DNA of 64,000 nt, taken from positions 248,001 through 312,000 of the forward strand of contig CALNYT010000002.1 of the NCBI GenBank assembly GCA_942490885.1, written 5' to 3'. Below are positions 7,699 through 15,636 of this stretch, one piece after another. The notes beneath the pieces are model-generated. The model saw nothing but the letters and a program-made list of their open reading frames with translations, was not told the DNA's origin and did no database searches. The stretch is from Oceanirhabdus sp942490885 (GTDB lineage: Bacteria > Bacillota > Clostridia > Clostridiales > Clostridiaceae). Each line of letters begins with the position of its first letter. Within the stretch, counting starts at the first letter, position 1. The position numbers and the translations under genes were made by a program.

Positions 7699-10620
7699 TT
7701 ACTTATTCAATTTAACTAATTTATTGAAAACGTCTTCATTCTCTTTTATAGTATTATCATTACCAAGAACACAACAGTAATCCATTTCCATAGCTTTTTC
7801 TAAGAGTTCTGCAAGAGTTTTCAAATCTTCAGGTTTTGTGTTTAGAAGTTCATCTCTTTCTCTTTGTATATCTGCTTGAGAAATGTTACGGATATAGTTT
7901 TGTGTAGCAATTTCACCTTTCATATGAGGTGTTGCAGCTCTATCAACTTGGCTCATTGCACCTATTATGAATTTCGTTAAAGCCTCTTGATCCATAGTTA
8001 AGTTTTTGATATATTGAGCAGCTTCATCATATACTTTAAGTGTTTCCTTAAGGTTTGGATCTCTATAAGATGAAACGGTTACATCACCTGTTCTAGTGAA
8101 TGTGATTCCAACACCATAAGCTCCACCTTTTGCTCTAACTCTATCATGAAGGTATTCACCATTTAGCATCATTCTTAAAACATTCATACTACCATGATAA
8201 TCATAGCCAAGATTTTTAAAGTTGAATCCTTTTGCAACATATTGAACATTGGAAGAAGACTGTATACCTTCATTAACTCTTGTTTCGTTGAAGGCATAAA
8301 CTTTTGGTTCTAATTTATTATTATTTAGAGTTGATGTTACAATAGTGTAATTCTCTCTAAATAAATCGAAATCTTTTTTATCGCCAGTGAAACTAATAAT
8401 TAAGTTGTTTATATTAAAGATATTCTCATAAACTTTATTTAAATTAGCCATTATCTCATCACCGATAGTATCAAAATTCTCAATAGTATTGCATATGAAC
8501 CAAAAATAATCTAAGCCATTAAGGCTCTCAGAGTATTTATAAGCAGGAGAGAAATATGATGATACTCTATTTGATACAACTGAATTACCACTATCATATA
8601 TATCCATTTCAAGTCTAGATTTTATTTGCTGGAGTAATTCTTTAATTCTCTTCTTGTCATCTAATTTAGATGCTGTTGTTAATTCTTTTATAAGTTCTAG
8701 AAGGATAATGGTTTTATCACCAATAGCTTTTCCACTTAAAATAAATTTAGGGTAATATACTTTATCATTACCATTTGCAACATAAACAGCTGAGGATAAA
8801 TCAATACCACCTGTATTTATATAGATTTCATTTGAAAGTTCTGAATAAGTGTATGATTTTGTATCAACATCCCCAATAATATCTGAAAGAAGAGCTATAT
8901 ATGGGATTAATTCTTCATCAATTATCCCCACATCAAACAAGAAATCCACATAAGAAATATTATTTGAGAAGATATTGTGGAAAAGTAAAGTTATATCATC
9001 TTCTTTTATTACTTCTTGAGGTATTGATTCTGCCTTAGGATTAACATCACTTACAGATAATTTAGGTATAGTTGCTGCTGCTTCAGGAGTATCAGGAGCT
9101 AATTGTTTTTCTTTCAAAACAGTATTTTCTTTAATAAGTTTGTTTATTTGCTCATCAGTAAGGGAAGCTTTATACTCTTCTAATTTTTTATCTAAAGCAA
9201 CAACCTTTTCTTCACTTAATCCTTTTTTAGGTTTCATAACAACTATTGATTGATGAGGATTATTGATAATATTATCTTCAATAAATTTCTCAAAATAATT
9301 AGTGTCTATTTTTGATCTTAAGTGATTAATAGTTTTTTCATATTGAAGGTGAGTTGTAGGGTTACTATCATACAACCAACTGTCCATTGATATTATATTA
9401 TATATAAGACCCTTAGTTGGGAATCTCTCAGCTTCACGTAGATTATATTCAACCATATTGATACATGATTCTATCAACTTCTTGTCTATACCTGTCTCAA
9501 CTAAGTGTTTAAGAGTTGAGAAAACAATATCTTCGAATTCTATTTTCTTATCCTCACTTGTGTGTTTTGCAACAAAAGAAATAGAAGGTTGTATTCCTTC
9601 ATTATTTATGAAGAGAATATCTTCTCCAATTCCTTTATCAATTAAAGCATTTTTTAATGGTGCTGCTGAAGATTCGATAAGTAGATTTTTTAATATATTA
9701 ACCATTAAATAAGTTTCAGCATCAGCGAATTTACCAAACATGAAATTAGCACTTAAATATGCACGGTTTTCAGAAGGTTCATCCTCAGAAATTGCATAAT
9801 ATGCTTCACATTCTTTTTTCTCTTTAAATGGAGTTTGAAGAGTAAGAACAGAATCTATAGACTTTCTTTCGAAATTTGATAAATACTCATTATTTATGAA
9901 CTCAAGTTGTTTTTCAATGTCGCCATTACCATATAGATATATATAACTATTTGATGGGTGATAGAATTTTCTATGAAAATCTTTAAAGTCTTCTAAAGTT
10001 AAGTCAGGTATTACATCTGGATCACCACCAGAAGAATATTTATAGCATGTATCTGGATATAAAGATTGGTTTATTTCCTGTTCGAGAATTGTACTTGGTG
10101 AAGAGTAAGCTCCACGCATCTCGTTGTAAACTACCCCTTTATATGTGATTTTTTGATCTTTATTATGAAGGTCATAATGCCATCCCTCTTGCATGAAAAT
10201 TTCAGGAATATCATAGATTTTTGGATAAAATACAGCATCTAAGTATACATCCATTAAGTTATAAAAATCCTTTTCGTTACGGCTAGCAATTGGATACATT
10301 GTTTTATCACTGAATGTCATTGCATTGATAAAAGTTTTAAGTGAACCTTTAACCATATCCATAAATGGCTCTTTTGTTAAGTACTTTCTAGATCCAGATA
10401 GAACACAGTGTTCAATTATATGAGGTACCCCTGTGCTATCAGATGGTGGTGTTCTGAAAGATACTGAAAACACTTTGTTATCGTCATCATTACCTAAATG
10501 AAGTAATCTAGCACCACTTTTTTCATGTTCGAATACTTTTGCTATAGAGTTTATCTCATTGATTGGATACTCATCAATAGGCTTAAAACCATGATATGTT
10601 TTATTAATTTCAAATGCCAT
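7699..10620 (-). CDS. M16C insulinase-type metalloprotease (PreP-like)
   Basis: Large clamshell zinc protease that degrades peptides. It has 973 residues in two M16 halves joined by the M16C-associated linker. The inverted zinc motif HxxEH is VPHIIEHCVLSGS (His67, Glu70, His71) and the distal zinc glutamate is probably Glu167 in YNEMRGAYS. There is no signal peptide, so it is cytoplasmic. ATG 10620 was chosen because AGGGGG precedes it at a good distance; TTG 10626 lies too close to that site. Monocistronic. Confidence 0.92.
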   Translation of the reverse strand: MAFEINKTYHGFKPIDEYPINEINSIAKVFEHEKSGARLLHLGNDDDNKVFSVSFRTPPSDSTGVPHIIEHCVLSGSRKYLTKEPFMDMVKGSLKTFINAMTFSDKTMYPIASRNEKDFYNLMDVYLDAVFYPKIYDIPEIFMQEGWHYDLHNKDQKITYKGVVYNEMRGAYSSPSTILEQEINQSLYPDTCYKYSSGGDPDVIPDLTLEDFKDFHRKFYHPSNSYIYLYGNGDIEKQLEFINNEYLSNFERKSIDSVLTLQTPFKEKKECEAYYAISEDEPSENRAYLSANFMFGKFADAETYLMVNILKNLLIESSAAPLKNALIDKGIGEDILFINNEGIQPSISFVAKHTSEDKKIEFEDIVFSTLKHLVETGIDKKLIESCINMVEYNLREAERFPTKGLIYNIISMDSWLYDSNPTTHLQYEKTINHLRSKIDTNYFEKFIEDNIINNPHQSIVVMKPKKGLSEEKVVALDKKLEEYKASLTDEQINKLIKENTVLKEKQLAPDTPEAAATIPKLSVSDVNPKAESIPQEVIKEDDITLLFHNIFSNNISYVDFLFDVGIIDEELIPYIALLSDIIGDVDTKSYTYSELSNEIYINTGGIDLSSAVYVANGNDKVYYPKFILSGKAIGDKTIILLELIKELTTASKLDDKKRIKELLQQIKSRLEMDIYDSGNSVVSNRVSSYFSPAYKYSESLNGLDYFWFICNTIENFDTIGDEIMANLNKVYENIFNINNLIISFTGDKKDFDLFRENYTIVTSTLNNNKLEPKVYAFNETRVNEGIQSSSNVQYVAKGFNFKNLGYDYHGSMNVLRMMLNGEYLHDRVRAKGGAYGVGITFTRTGDVTVSSYRDPNLKETLKVYDEAAQYIKNLTMDQEALTKFIIGAMSQVDRAATPHMKGEIATQNYIRNISQADIQRERDELLNTKPEDLKTLAELLEKAMEMDYCCVLGNDNTIKENEDVFNKLVKLNK

Positions 10621-10731
10621 AATCAAGCCCCCTTAGAATCTAATTCTTTGTAAATATATATAAAACATACCATTTTTGTGATTGGAATTCAATGTATAAT
10701 ATAGTAAGCTTCGTGAAGTAAATTGACTTTG

Positions 10732-10773
10732 TTGACATAAAATTTTGCATACAGTAATATGTTATTAACATAT
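10732..10773 (+). promoter_or_regulatory. padR promoter with overlapping palindromic operator
   Basis: TTGACA at 10732-10737, a 17-nt spacer and TAATAT at 10755-10760. The perfect palindrome ATATGTTA-T-TAACATAT at 10757-10773 overlaps the -10 element. It contains the ATGT...ACAT layout typical of PadR operators, so autorepression is likely. Confidence 0.7.
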
Positions 10774-10795
10774 ATGTGTTTTAGGAGGGGGTTAA

Positions 10796-11134
10796 ATGAA
10801 ATGCAAACCAGGTAGACATGTTGCGGCATTTATATTATTATTTTTAGCTCAAAAGCCTTCTTATGGATTGGAATTGTTGAAGGATTTTGAAACTAATTTA
10901 CCTATTAATATAATTGATAGTGCTGCTATTTATAGAGCCTTGAAAAAATTAGAGGAAAATGGATTTGTGGAATCGAAATGGGATACATCTGAATCAGGAG
11001 CTGCTAAAAAATATTATGCTATAACGGAAAATGGTTATAAAGAGTTAGACGAATTTAAAGAAGATATTGAGTTAAGATATAAGAATTTAGGATTTTTTCT
11101 AGATAAATATGAGGGATTAAAGAAAGGAGAATAG
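10796..11134 (+). CDS. PadR-family transcriptional regulator
   Basis: 112 residues, a small winged-helix regulator. The PadR core covers residues 10-90: YGLELLKDF, IYRALKKLEENGFVES and KKYYAITENGYKEL. The C-terminus is a short dimerisation helix. It is the first gene of a three-gene unit with two permease halves, which start 3 bp after its stop and back-to-back. It probably represses this operon through the palindrome at 10757-10773. The inducer is unknown. The ATG follows a strong AGGAGGGGG site. Confidence 0.9.
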   Translation: MKCKPGRHVAAFILLFLAQKPSYGLELLKDFETNLPINIIDSAAIYRALKKLEENGFVESKWDTSESGAAKKYYAITENGYKELDEFKEDIELRYKNLGFFLDKYEGLKKGE

Positions 11135-11136
11135 AG

Positions 11137-11613
11137 ATGACAAGTTATATATTGTATGGAGGAGTTACAGTACTTTTGATTTTTTCTGCTATCTTTGATA
11201 TGGGTAAAACTAAGAAGGCTTTAAAGATAGGGTATAATTCTTTTAAGAAGCTTATACCATCAATTGTACCTATGCTGATTTTCATTGGAATTACTCTATC
11301 GGTTTTAAGTCCAAGCGTAGTGAGTTCAATACTAGGTGACAAATCTGGTATTTTTGGTGTACTATTAGGGTTATTTATTGGATCCATTACTTTTATGCCT
11401 GGGTTTGTTGCGTTTCCGCTGGGGGCAAATCTATTGGAACATGGAGCAGGGTATCCTCAAATAGCAGGTTTTATATCCAGTTTAATGGCTGTAGGTTTTA
11501 CTTCTATAGGCCTAGAAATAAAATATTTTGGTAAAAAATCTGCAATAATAAGAAATATTTTGGGACTAATAGCTTCCGTAGTTTTTGCATTAATTATATG
11601 GAGTGTGATGTAA
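11137..11613 (+). CDS. PF03773-type permease, first half
   Basis: 158 residues with about four to five hydrophobic segments. The segment FIGSITFMPGFVAFPLGANLLEHGAGYPQ resembles one repeat of the predicted permease family PF03773 (YraQ/ArsP-like; DUF318). Full-length members carry two such repeats. Here the second is the adjacent gene, which begins immediately after this stop. The two products probably form a heterodimer. ArsP members export trivalent organoarsenicals; the substrate here is not evident. Confidence 0.75.
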   Translation: MTSYILYGGVTVLLIFSAIFDMGKTKKALKIGYNSFKKLIPSIVPMLIFIGITLSVLSPSVVSSILGDKSGIFGVLLGLFIGSITFMPGFVAFPLGANLLEHGAGYPQIAGFISSLMAVGFTSIGLEIKYFGKKSAIIRNILGLIASVVFALIIWSVM

Positions 11614-12171
11614 ATGAGTAAAAAAAATAAGAAGTCAATCATACACAGATATAAATGGACAATAATTATGATAATATCAATAATTATAATTTATTTCATA
11701 AATAATCAAGTTGGAGTAAATGCCTCAAATAAAACACTATCTAATTCTAAATCAATGCTTGGAGTCTTGCCTCCGATATTAGTTTTAATCGGTTTATTAG
11801 ATGTTTGGATACCAAAGAAGACTATGATAAAGTATATGGGACCAGATTCAGGGTTTAAAGGAATTTTAATTGCATTGGTATTAGGGTCTTTAGCAGCTGG
11901 ACCTTTATATGTGGCATTCCCTATAGCGGCTATTTTAATAAAAAAACAAGCTAGATTTGCATATGTCTTGTTCTTTCTAGGAGTTTGGTCAAGTTCTAAA
12001 TTACCATTGTTAATGTTTGAATATACTTCATTTGGGGGAGTATTTACTACTATTCATGTTATTTCAAATTTAACTATATTCTTAGTAGGATCTTTTATAA
12101 TAGAAAAGATGATTAGCAAAGAGACTTTGAAGAAGGTATATTCAACAGCACGTGAGATGGCTGAAGCTTAA
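11614..12171 (+). CDS. PF03773-type permease, second half
   Basis: 185 residues: a basic N-terminus, then hydrophobic segments at about 12-29, 46-62, 82-105 and 140-162. The repeat signature LVLGSLAAGPLYVAFPIAA corresponds to GSITFMPGFVAFPLGA of the preceding gene, so the two halves are homologous. It starts directly on the base after the previous stop, indicating coupled translation. It is the last gene of the padR unit; a hairpin with a T tract follows at 12225-12270. Confidence 0.75.
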   Translation: MSKKNKKSIIHRYKWTIIMIISIIIIYFINNQVGVNASNKTLSNSKSMLGVLPPILVLIGLLDVWIPKKTMIKYMGPDSGFKGILIALVLGSLAAGPLYVAFPIAAILIKKQARFAYVLFFLGVWSSSKLPLLMFEYTSFGGVFTTIHVISNLTIFLVGSFIIEKMISKETLKKVYSTAREMAEA

Positions 12172-12224
12172 TTCGATTAATTCAAAAAAGACAATAGAAT
12201 ATGATAGCAAAAGTATACAATAAA

Positions 12225-12338
12225 TAGGTGTGGGAATTTGATTCGATTAGACAAATTCCACACCTTTTTAAATTTTCATTCATATTATATATCAAGGACT
12301 TTATGTCCATATATAAGAATTATGGAGATGGTAAGTTA
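12225..12338 (+). promoter_or_regulatory. Hairpin/terminator and sporulation-type promoter before collagen gene 1
   Basis: GGTGTGGGAATTTG and CAAATTCCACACC form a strong hairpin followed by TTTTT, which ends the permease unit. Just after it lies CATATTATA at 12281-12289, which fits the sigma-K -10 form CATAnnnTA, with ACC 16 nt upstream as -35. The same hairpin, CATATTATA and ribosome-site arrangement precedes the second collagen gene at about 14411-14525. Confidence 0.55.
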
Positions 12339-13223
12339 ATGAGAGATAAAGAATATGGATCGAAGGAAAGAGAGCGCTATCATGAAGATGATAGTGATTC
12401 TATAGATGAGGCTAAGTTTTTAAAGTCTTGGATTGGTAAAGATGATTTTGACTATGATTGTGATTATGATTGTGATTATGATTGTAGTTATGATTATAAC
12501 TGTAAGTGTAAGTGTTATTGTCCAGTTGGACCAACAGGGCCAACGGGACCACCTGGAATGACAGGACCAAAGGGAATGACTGGTCCACAAGGAATGACCG
12601 GGCCACAAGGCATGACGGGACCTCAAGGTATGACAGGACCGCAGGGAATGACGGGTCCACAAGGAATGACTGGTCCACAAGGAATGACTGGTCCACAGGG
12701 AATGACGGGTCCACAAGTAGCTGGTGTTCAATGTGATTGCACAGCACAAATAAAAAATATTTTACAGCAGCTAGCTGATATTGGCAATGTTTCTGTAATC
12801 ATAAGGTCACTAAATTCAGCTTCACAAGCAGGAACAGTACAGCAAGTGAATCCAGATGGTGGTACTGGAGGAGTAGTGACTATTCAAACAGGTCCTATGC
12901 CAACAAATATTGATCGTATAAATATTTGCAGAATAGTATCCATTGCTCTTCAAAATCCACAACAGACATTTAGTGGATTTACCCCACCAGTAACACCATT
13001 AGATTTACCAGACCCTACAGTGGTATCATGTGAAGAAGATTGTGAAAATGAATTAAGAGCGATACTTACAGCTCTTAAAGGATCATCTGTAAAGGTTAGA
13101 ACAGGCGGTGGAATGCCTATTAATGGTACTATTCTTAATAATGATGAATCTGTAAGTGTAGGATTGTTAATCCTTGATGACAATACTGCCATATCAATTT
13201 GTGCAATAGAAGCTTTGGAGTAA
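12339..13223 (+). CDS. BclA-like collagen-triple-helix spore-surface protein 1
   Basis: 294 residues from ATG 12339, chosen because GGAGATGGTAAGTT precedes it and the paralogue has the same layout. An acidic N-terminus (YDCDYDCDYD) is followed by a GXY region, GPTGPTGPP and nine units of GMTGP(Q/K) encoded by tandem 18-bp repeats at 12555-12716. The C-terminal domain consists of two related halves, each ending in a segment like ISICAIEAL or INICRIVSIAL. Related proteins form the exosporium nap in Bacillus and Clostridioides. A glycosyltransferase follows and could modify the threonines. Confidence 0.85.
   Translation: MRDKEYGSKERERYHEDDSDSIDEAKFLKSWIGKDDFDYDCDYDCDYDCSYDYNCKCKCYCPVGPTGPTGPPGMTGPKGMTGPQGMTGPQGMTGPQGMTGPQGMTGPQGMTGPQGMTGPQGMTGPQVAGVQCDCTAQIKNILQQLADIGNVSVIIRSLNSASQAGTVQQVNPDGGTGGVVTIQTGPMPTNIDRINICRIVSIALQNPQQTFSGFTPPVTPLDLPDPTVVSCEEDCENELRAILTALKGSSVKVRTGGGMPINGTILNNDESVSVGLLILDDNTAISICAIEALE
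12555..12716 (+). repeat. Nine tandem 18-bp repeats in collagen gene 1
   Basis: Nine 18-bp units encode GMTGPK once and GMTGPQ eight times. The protein is invariant while third codon positions vary, so selection acts on the protein. Copy number is likely to differ between strains. Confidence 0.9.
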
Positions 13224-13244
13224 AGTAATATATCAATATTAAGG

Positions 13245-13276
13245 ACTTTAGAGGAGAGTATCCTCTAAAGTTTCTT
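13245..13276 (+). terminator. Terminator after collagen gene 1
   Basis: Perfect 11-bp arms ACTTTAGAGGA (13245-13255) and TCCTCTAAAGT (13261-13271) with a 5-nt loop, followed by a T-rich tail. Confidence 0.8.
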
Positions 13277-13317
13277 AGTTGTCATTATGTATTAATAAGT
13301 TAAATTGGAGTGATTAT

Positions 13318-14391
13318 ATGATAACTATTAGTTTATGTATGATAGTTAGGAATGAAGAAGATACATTAAGTAGAGTGTTAGATTCAGCTAAGGACTTAGT
13401 TGATGAAATAATAATTATAGATACAGGTTCTAAAGATAAAACTAAAGAAATTGCTAAACAGTACACAGATAAAATATATGATTTTGAGTGGATAGATGAT
13501 TTTGCAGCTGCAAGGAATTTCTCTTTTAGCAAAGCAACTAAAGAGTATATATTTTATTTAGATGCAGATGATGTCATGCTTGAAGAGGATAGAGAGAAAT
13601 TTAAAAAATTAAAAGAGGAGTTAGATCCATCTGTAGATTCAGTAACAATGAAATATAATGTTGGATTTGATAAGCATGGTAATGTAACCTTTAGCTATAG
13701 ACGAAATAGATTAGTAAAAAGAACAAGAAAATTTCAATGGTATGGACCTTGTCATAATTATTTAGTTGTAAGTGGAAAGATAATAAATAGTGACGTTGCA
13801 ATTAGTCATAAGAAGAAAACACATCAAACGGAGCGTAATTTAAAAATTTATGAAAAAAGGTTAGCAAGAGGGGATGAATTTTCGCCGAGAGATGTATTTT
13901 ATTATGGCAATGAATTATATGACCATAAAATGTATGAAAAAGCCTTGGAGAACTACGATAAATTTTTAAATATGGATCAAGGGTGGTCTGAAAATAAAAT
14001 ATATGCCTGTGGGAAAGTTGCAGACTATTATTCTTCTTTAGGAGATTATGAAAATGCATATAAATATTGTTTTAAATCTTTTGAATATGATACTCCCCAT
14101 GCAGAGCATTGTTGTAAAATTGGTAGTTATTTTAAGGTGGCAAGGAGGTATAAACAAGCAATATTCTGGTATAAAGCAGCTACTGAATTAGAAAAACCTA
14201 AAGATTGTTGGGGATTTATTATGGATGATTATTGGACGTGGATTCCACATATGGAGTTATGTGTATGCTATTACAGAGTGGGTGAGCAGCAATTAGCTTA
14301 TAAGCACAATGAAATGGCTAGAAAATATAATCCAAATAACGAAGGTATATTGTATAATAAAAAATTCTTTGAAGAATTAGGGTATAAATAG
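13318..14391 (+). CDS. Family 2 glycosyltransferase with TPR repeats
   Basis: 357 residues. Residues 1-200 are a GT2 domain: MITISLCMIVRNEEDTL, DEIIIIDTGSKDKT and YLDADDVM, the last being the DxD-like metal-nucleotide site. The rest contains TPR-like helices (YYGNELYDHKMYEKALENYD; KIGSYFKVARRYKQAIFWYK). ATG 13318 was chosen because GGAG lies 8 nt upstream. It sits between two collagen-like genes, as SgtA/BclA and BclA rhamnose genes do elsewhere. The likely role is O-glycosylation of these proteins during sporulation. Confidence 0.88.
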   Translation: MITISLCMIVRNEEDTLSRVLDSAKDLVDEIIIIDTGSKDKTKEIAKQYTDKIYDFEWIDDFAAARNFSFSKATKEYIFYLDADDVMLEEDREKFKKLKEELDPSVDSVTMKYNVGFDKHGNVTFSYRRNRLVKRTRKFQWYGPCHNYLVVSGKIINSDVAISHKKKTHQTERNLKIYEKRLARGDEFSPRDVFYYGNELYDHKMYEKALENYDKFLNMDQGWSENKIYACGKVADYYSSLGDYENAYKYCFKSFEYDTPHAEHCCKIGSYFKVARRYKQAIFWYKAATELEKPKDCWGFIMDDYWTWIPHMELCVCYYRVGEQQLAYKHNEMARKYNPNNEGILYNKKFFEELGYK

Positions 14392-14525
14392 TGCGGTATT
14401 AAATGTAGAGTAAATAGGTGTGGAAACTTGATTGTAATAGATAGATTCTACACCTTTTAATAGTTTAATCATATTATATATTAATGACTTTATGTCTATA
14501 TATAAACGTTGGAGATGGTATGTTG

Positions 14526-15422
14526 ATGAACGATAAGGATTATAGAAGAAACAAAAGATATTATGATGAATACGATTGCGATTGTGAATGTGATTGCAAA
14601 AATGATTTGGAGTTTAATAGTAAGTGTTCTAAAGAATGCTGTTGTAAGTATGATTGCTGTTGTCCAGGACCACCAGGACCACCAGGACCACCAGGACCAA
14701 GAGGATGTCCAGGACCCAAAGGATGTCCAGGGGAAAATGGGAAAAGAGGACCAAAAGGCGATAGAGGATTACCAGGACCCCAAGGAGAAAGAGGTCGACG
14801 AGGAATGCAAGGAGTAGCAGGTGCAAGCGGACCTACAGGAAGGCAAGGACCAGAAGGGGAACGAGGGGAAAAAGGAGAAAGAGGACCACAAGGAATCCAA
14901 GGAGAAACAGGTCCTCGAGGACCAGCAGGTAAGTGTATGGTTATTGGATGTGAGTGTGTAGATCAAATAAGAAATATTTTACTAATGTTAGCAAGGATTG
15001 GAGATGTTTGCGTAAGGCTCAGATTAAGAAATTCATGTATGAAAATAGGAACAGTAATTTCAGTAGATTGCTTAGGTGGAATAGTAACTATTAAAGATTG
15101 TTCAAAATGTGAATGTGTAAGTATATGTAAAATAATATCTGTAGAACTTAAGTGTTGTAGCGATAAATTTAGCAGATTTTGTCCACCGGTAAGACCGTTA
15201 TGCCTGCGAGAACCATCACAGGAATCTTGTGAGGTTATTTGTGAAAAATCAGTAAGGTGTAAACTTAGGGATATAGGTATAGGAAATTGTGTGCAAATTG
15301 AAATAGGCTGCGGACCTTCTATTTGTGGTGAGATTACATCTATACATGTTGGGTTGTTAATCATAAATGACGATGTAGCTATATCAACTTGTGCAATAGA
15401 GGTAATTAAGTGTAATTATTAG
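14526..15422 (+). CDS. BclA-like collagen-triple-helix spore-surface protein 2, cysteine-rich
   Basis: 298 residues from ATG 14526, behind GGAGATGGTATGTT as in the paralogue. The N-terminus is cysteine- and acid-rich (DCDCECDCK, CSKECCCKYDCCC). The GXY region is more varied and charged (GPKGDRGLPGPQGERG). The C-terminal domain has the same two-half architecture as protein 1 but carries many extra cysteines (CECVSICKIISVELKCC, CAIEVIKCNY), so disulfide cross-linking in the spore coat is plausible. The upstream hairpin and CATATTATA element are shared with gene 1. Probably sporulation-specific. Confidence 0.85.
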   Translation: MNDKDYRRNKRYYDEYDCDCECDCKNDLEFNSKCSKECCCKYDCCCPGPPGPPGPPGPRGCPGPKGCPGENGKRGPKGDRGLPGPQGERGRRGMQGVAGASGPTGRQGPEGERGEKGERGPQGIQGETGPRGPAGKCMVIGCECVDQIRNILLMLARIGDVCVRLRLRNSCMKIGTVISVDCLGGIVTIKDCSKCECVSICKIISVELKCCSDKFSRFCPPVRPLCLREPSQESCEVICEKSVRCKLRDIGIGNCVQIEIGCGPSICGEITSIHVGLLIINDDVAISTCAIEVIKCNY

Positions 15423-15470
15423 TTTATGAATGAGAGTTAGGAATCAAGAAGATTAAAAACGGATTATAAT

Positions 15471-15568
15471 GGGGCTGTCGCATTAAGAAATTTACTTACA
15501 ACATATTGGATTATAAATCAATTATTAATACAATATGATGTAGAATTTATTTTTAGTGCGACAGCCCT
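15471..15568. mobile_element. MITE-like element with GGGCTGTCGCA ends
   Basis: Terminal inverted repeats GGGCTGTCGCA (15472-15482) and TGCGACAGCCC (15557-15567), extended by TTAAGAAAT-like sequence, enclose about 70 bp without coding potential. From memory the ends resemble those of IS1182-type transposons. It lies between collagen gene 2 and gadB and may also work as a terminator. Confidence 0.6.
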
Positions 15569-15636
15569 ATATAGTAATTTTCTGATGTAATATGACATAA
15601 ATTAATATTAAAGATATTTAATTTAAGGAGTTTATG

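Noticed and set aside
12555..12716. Regular tandem repeats that could suggest a CRISPR array
   Set aside because: The units are contiguous 18-bp coding repeats without spacers and encode GXY collagen triplets.
12412..12749. Open frames on the minus strand and in other frames across the collagen repeats
   Set aside because: They exist only because the 18-bp repeat has no stop in several frames; they have no ribosome sites and the plus-strand frame clearly carries the selected protein.
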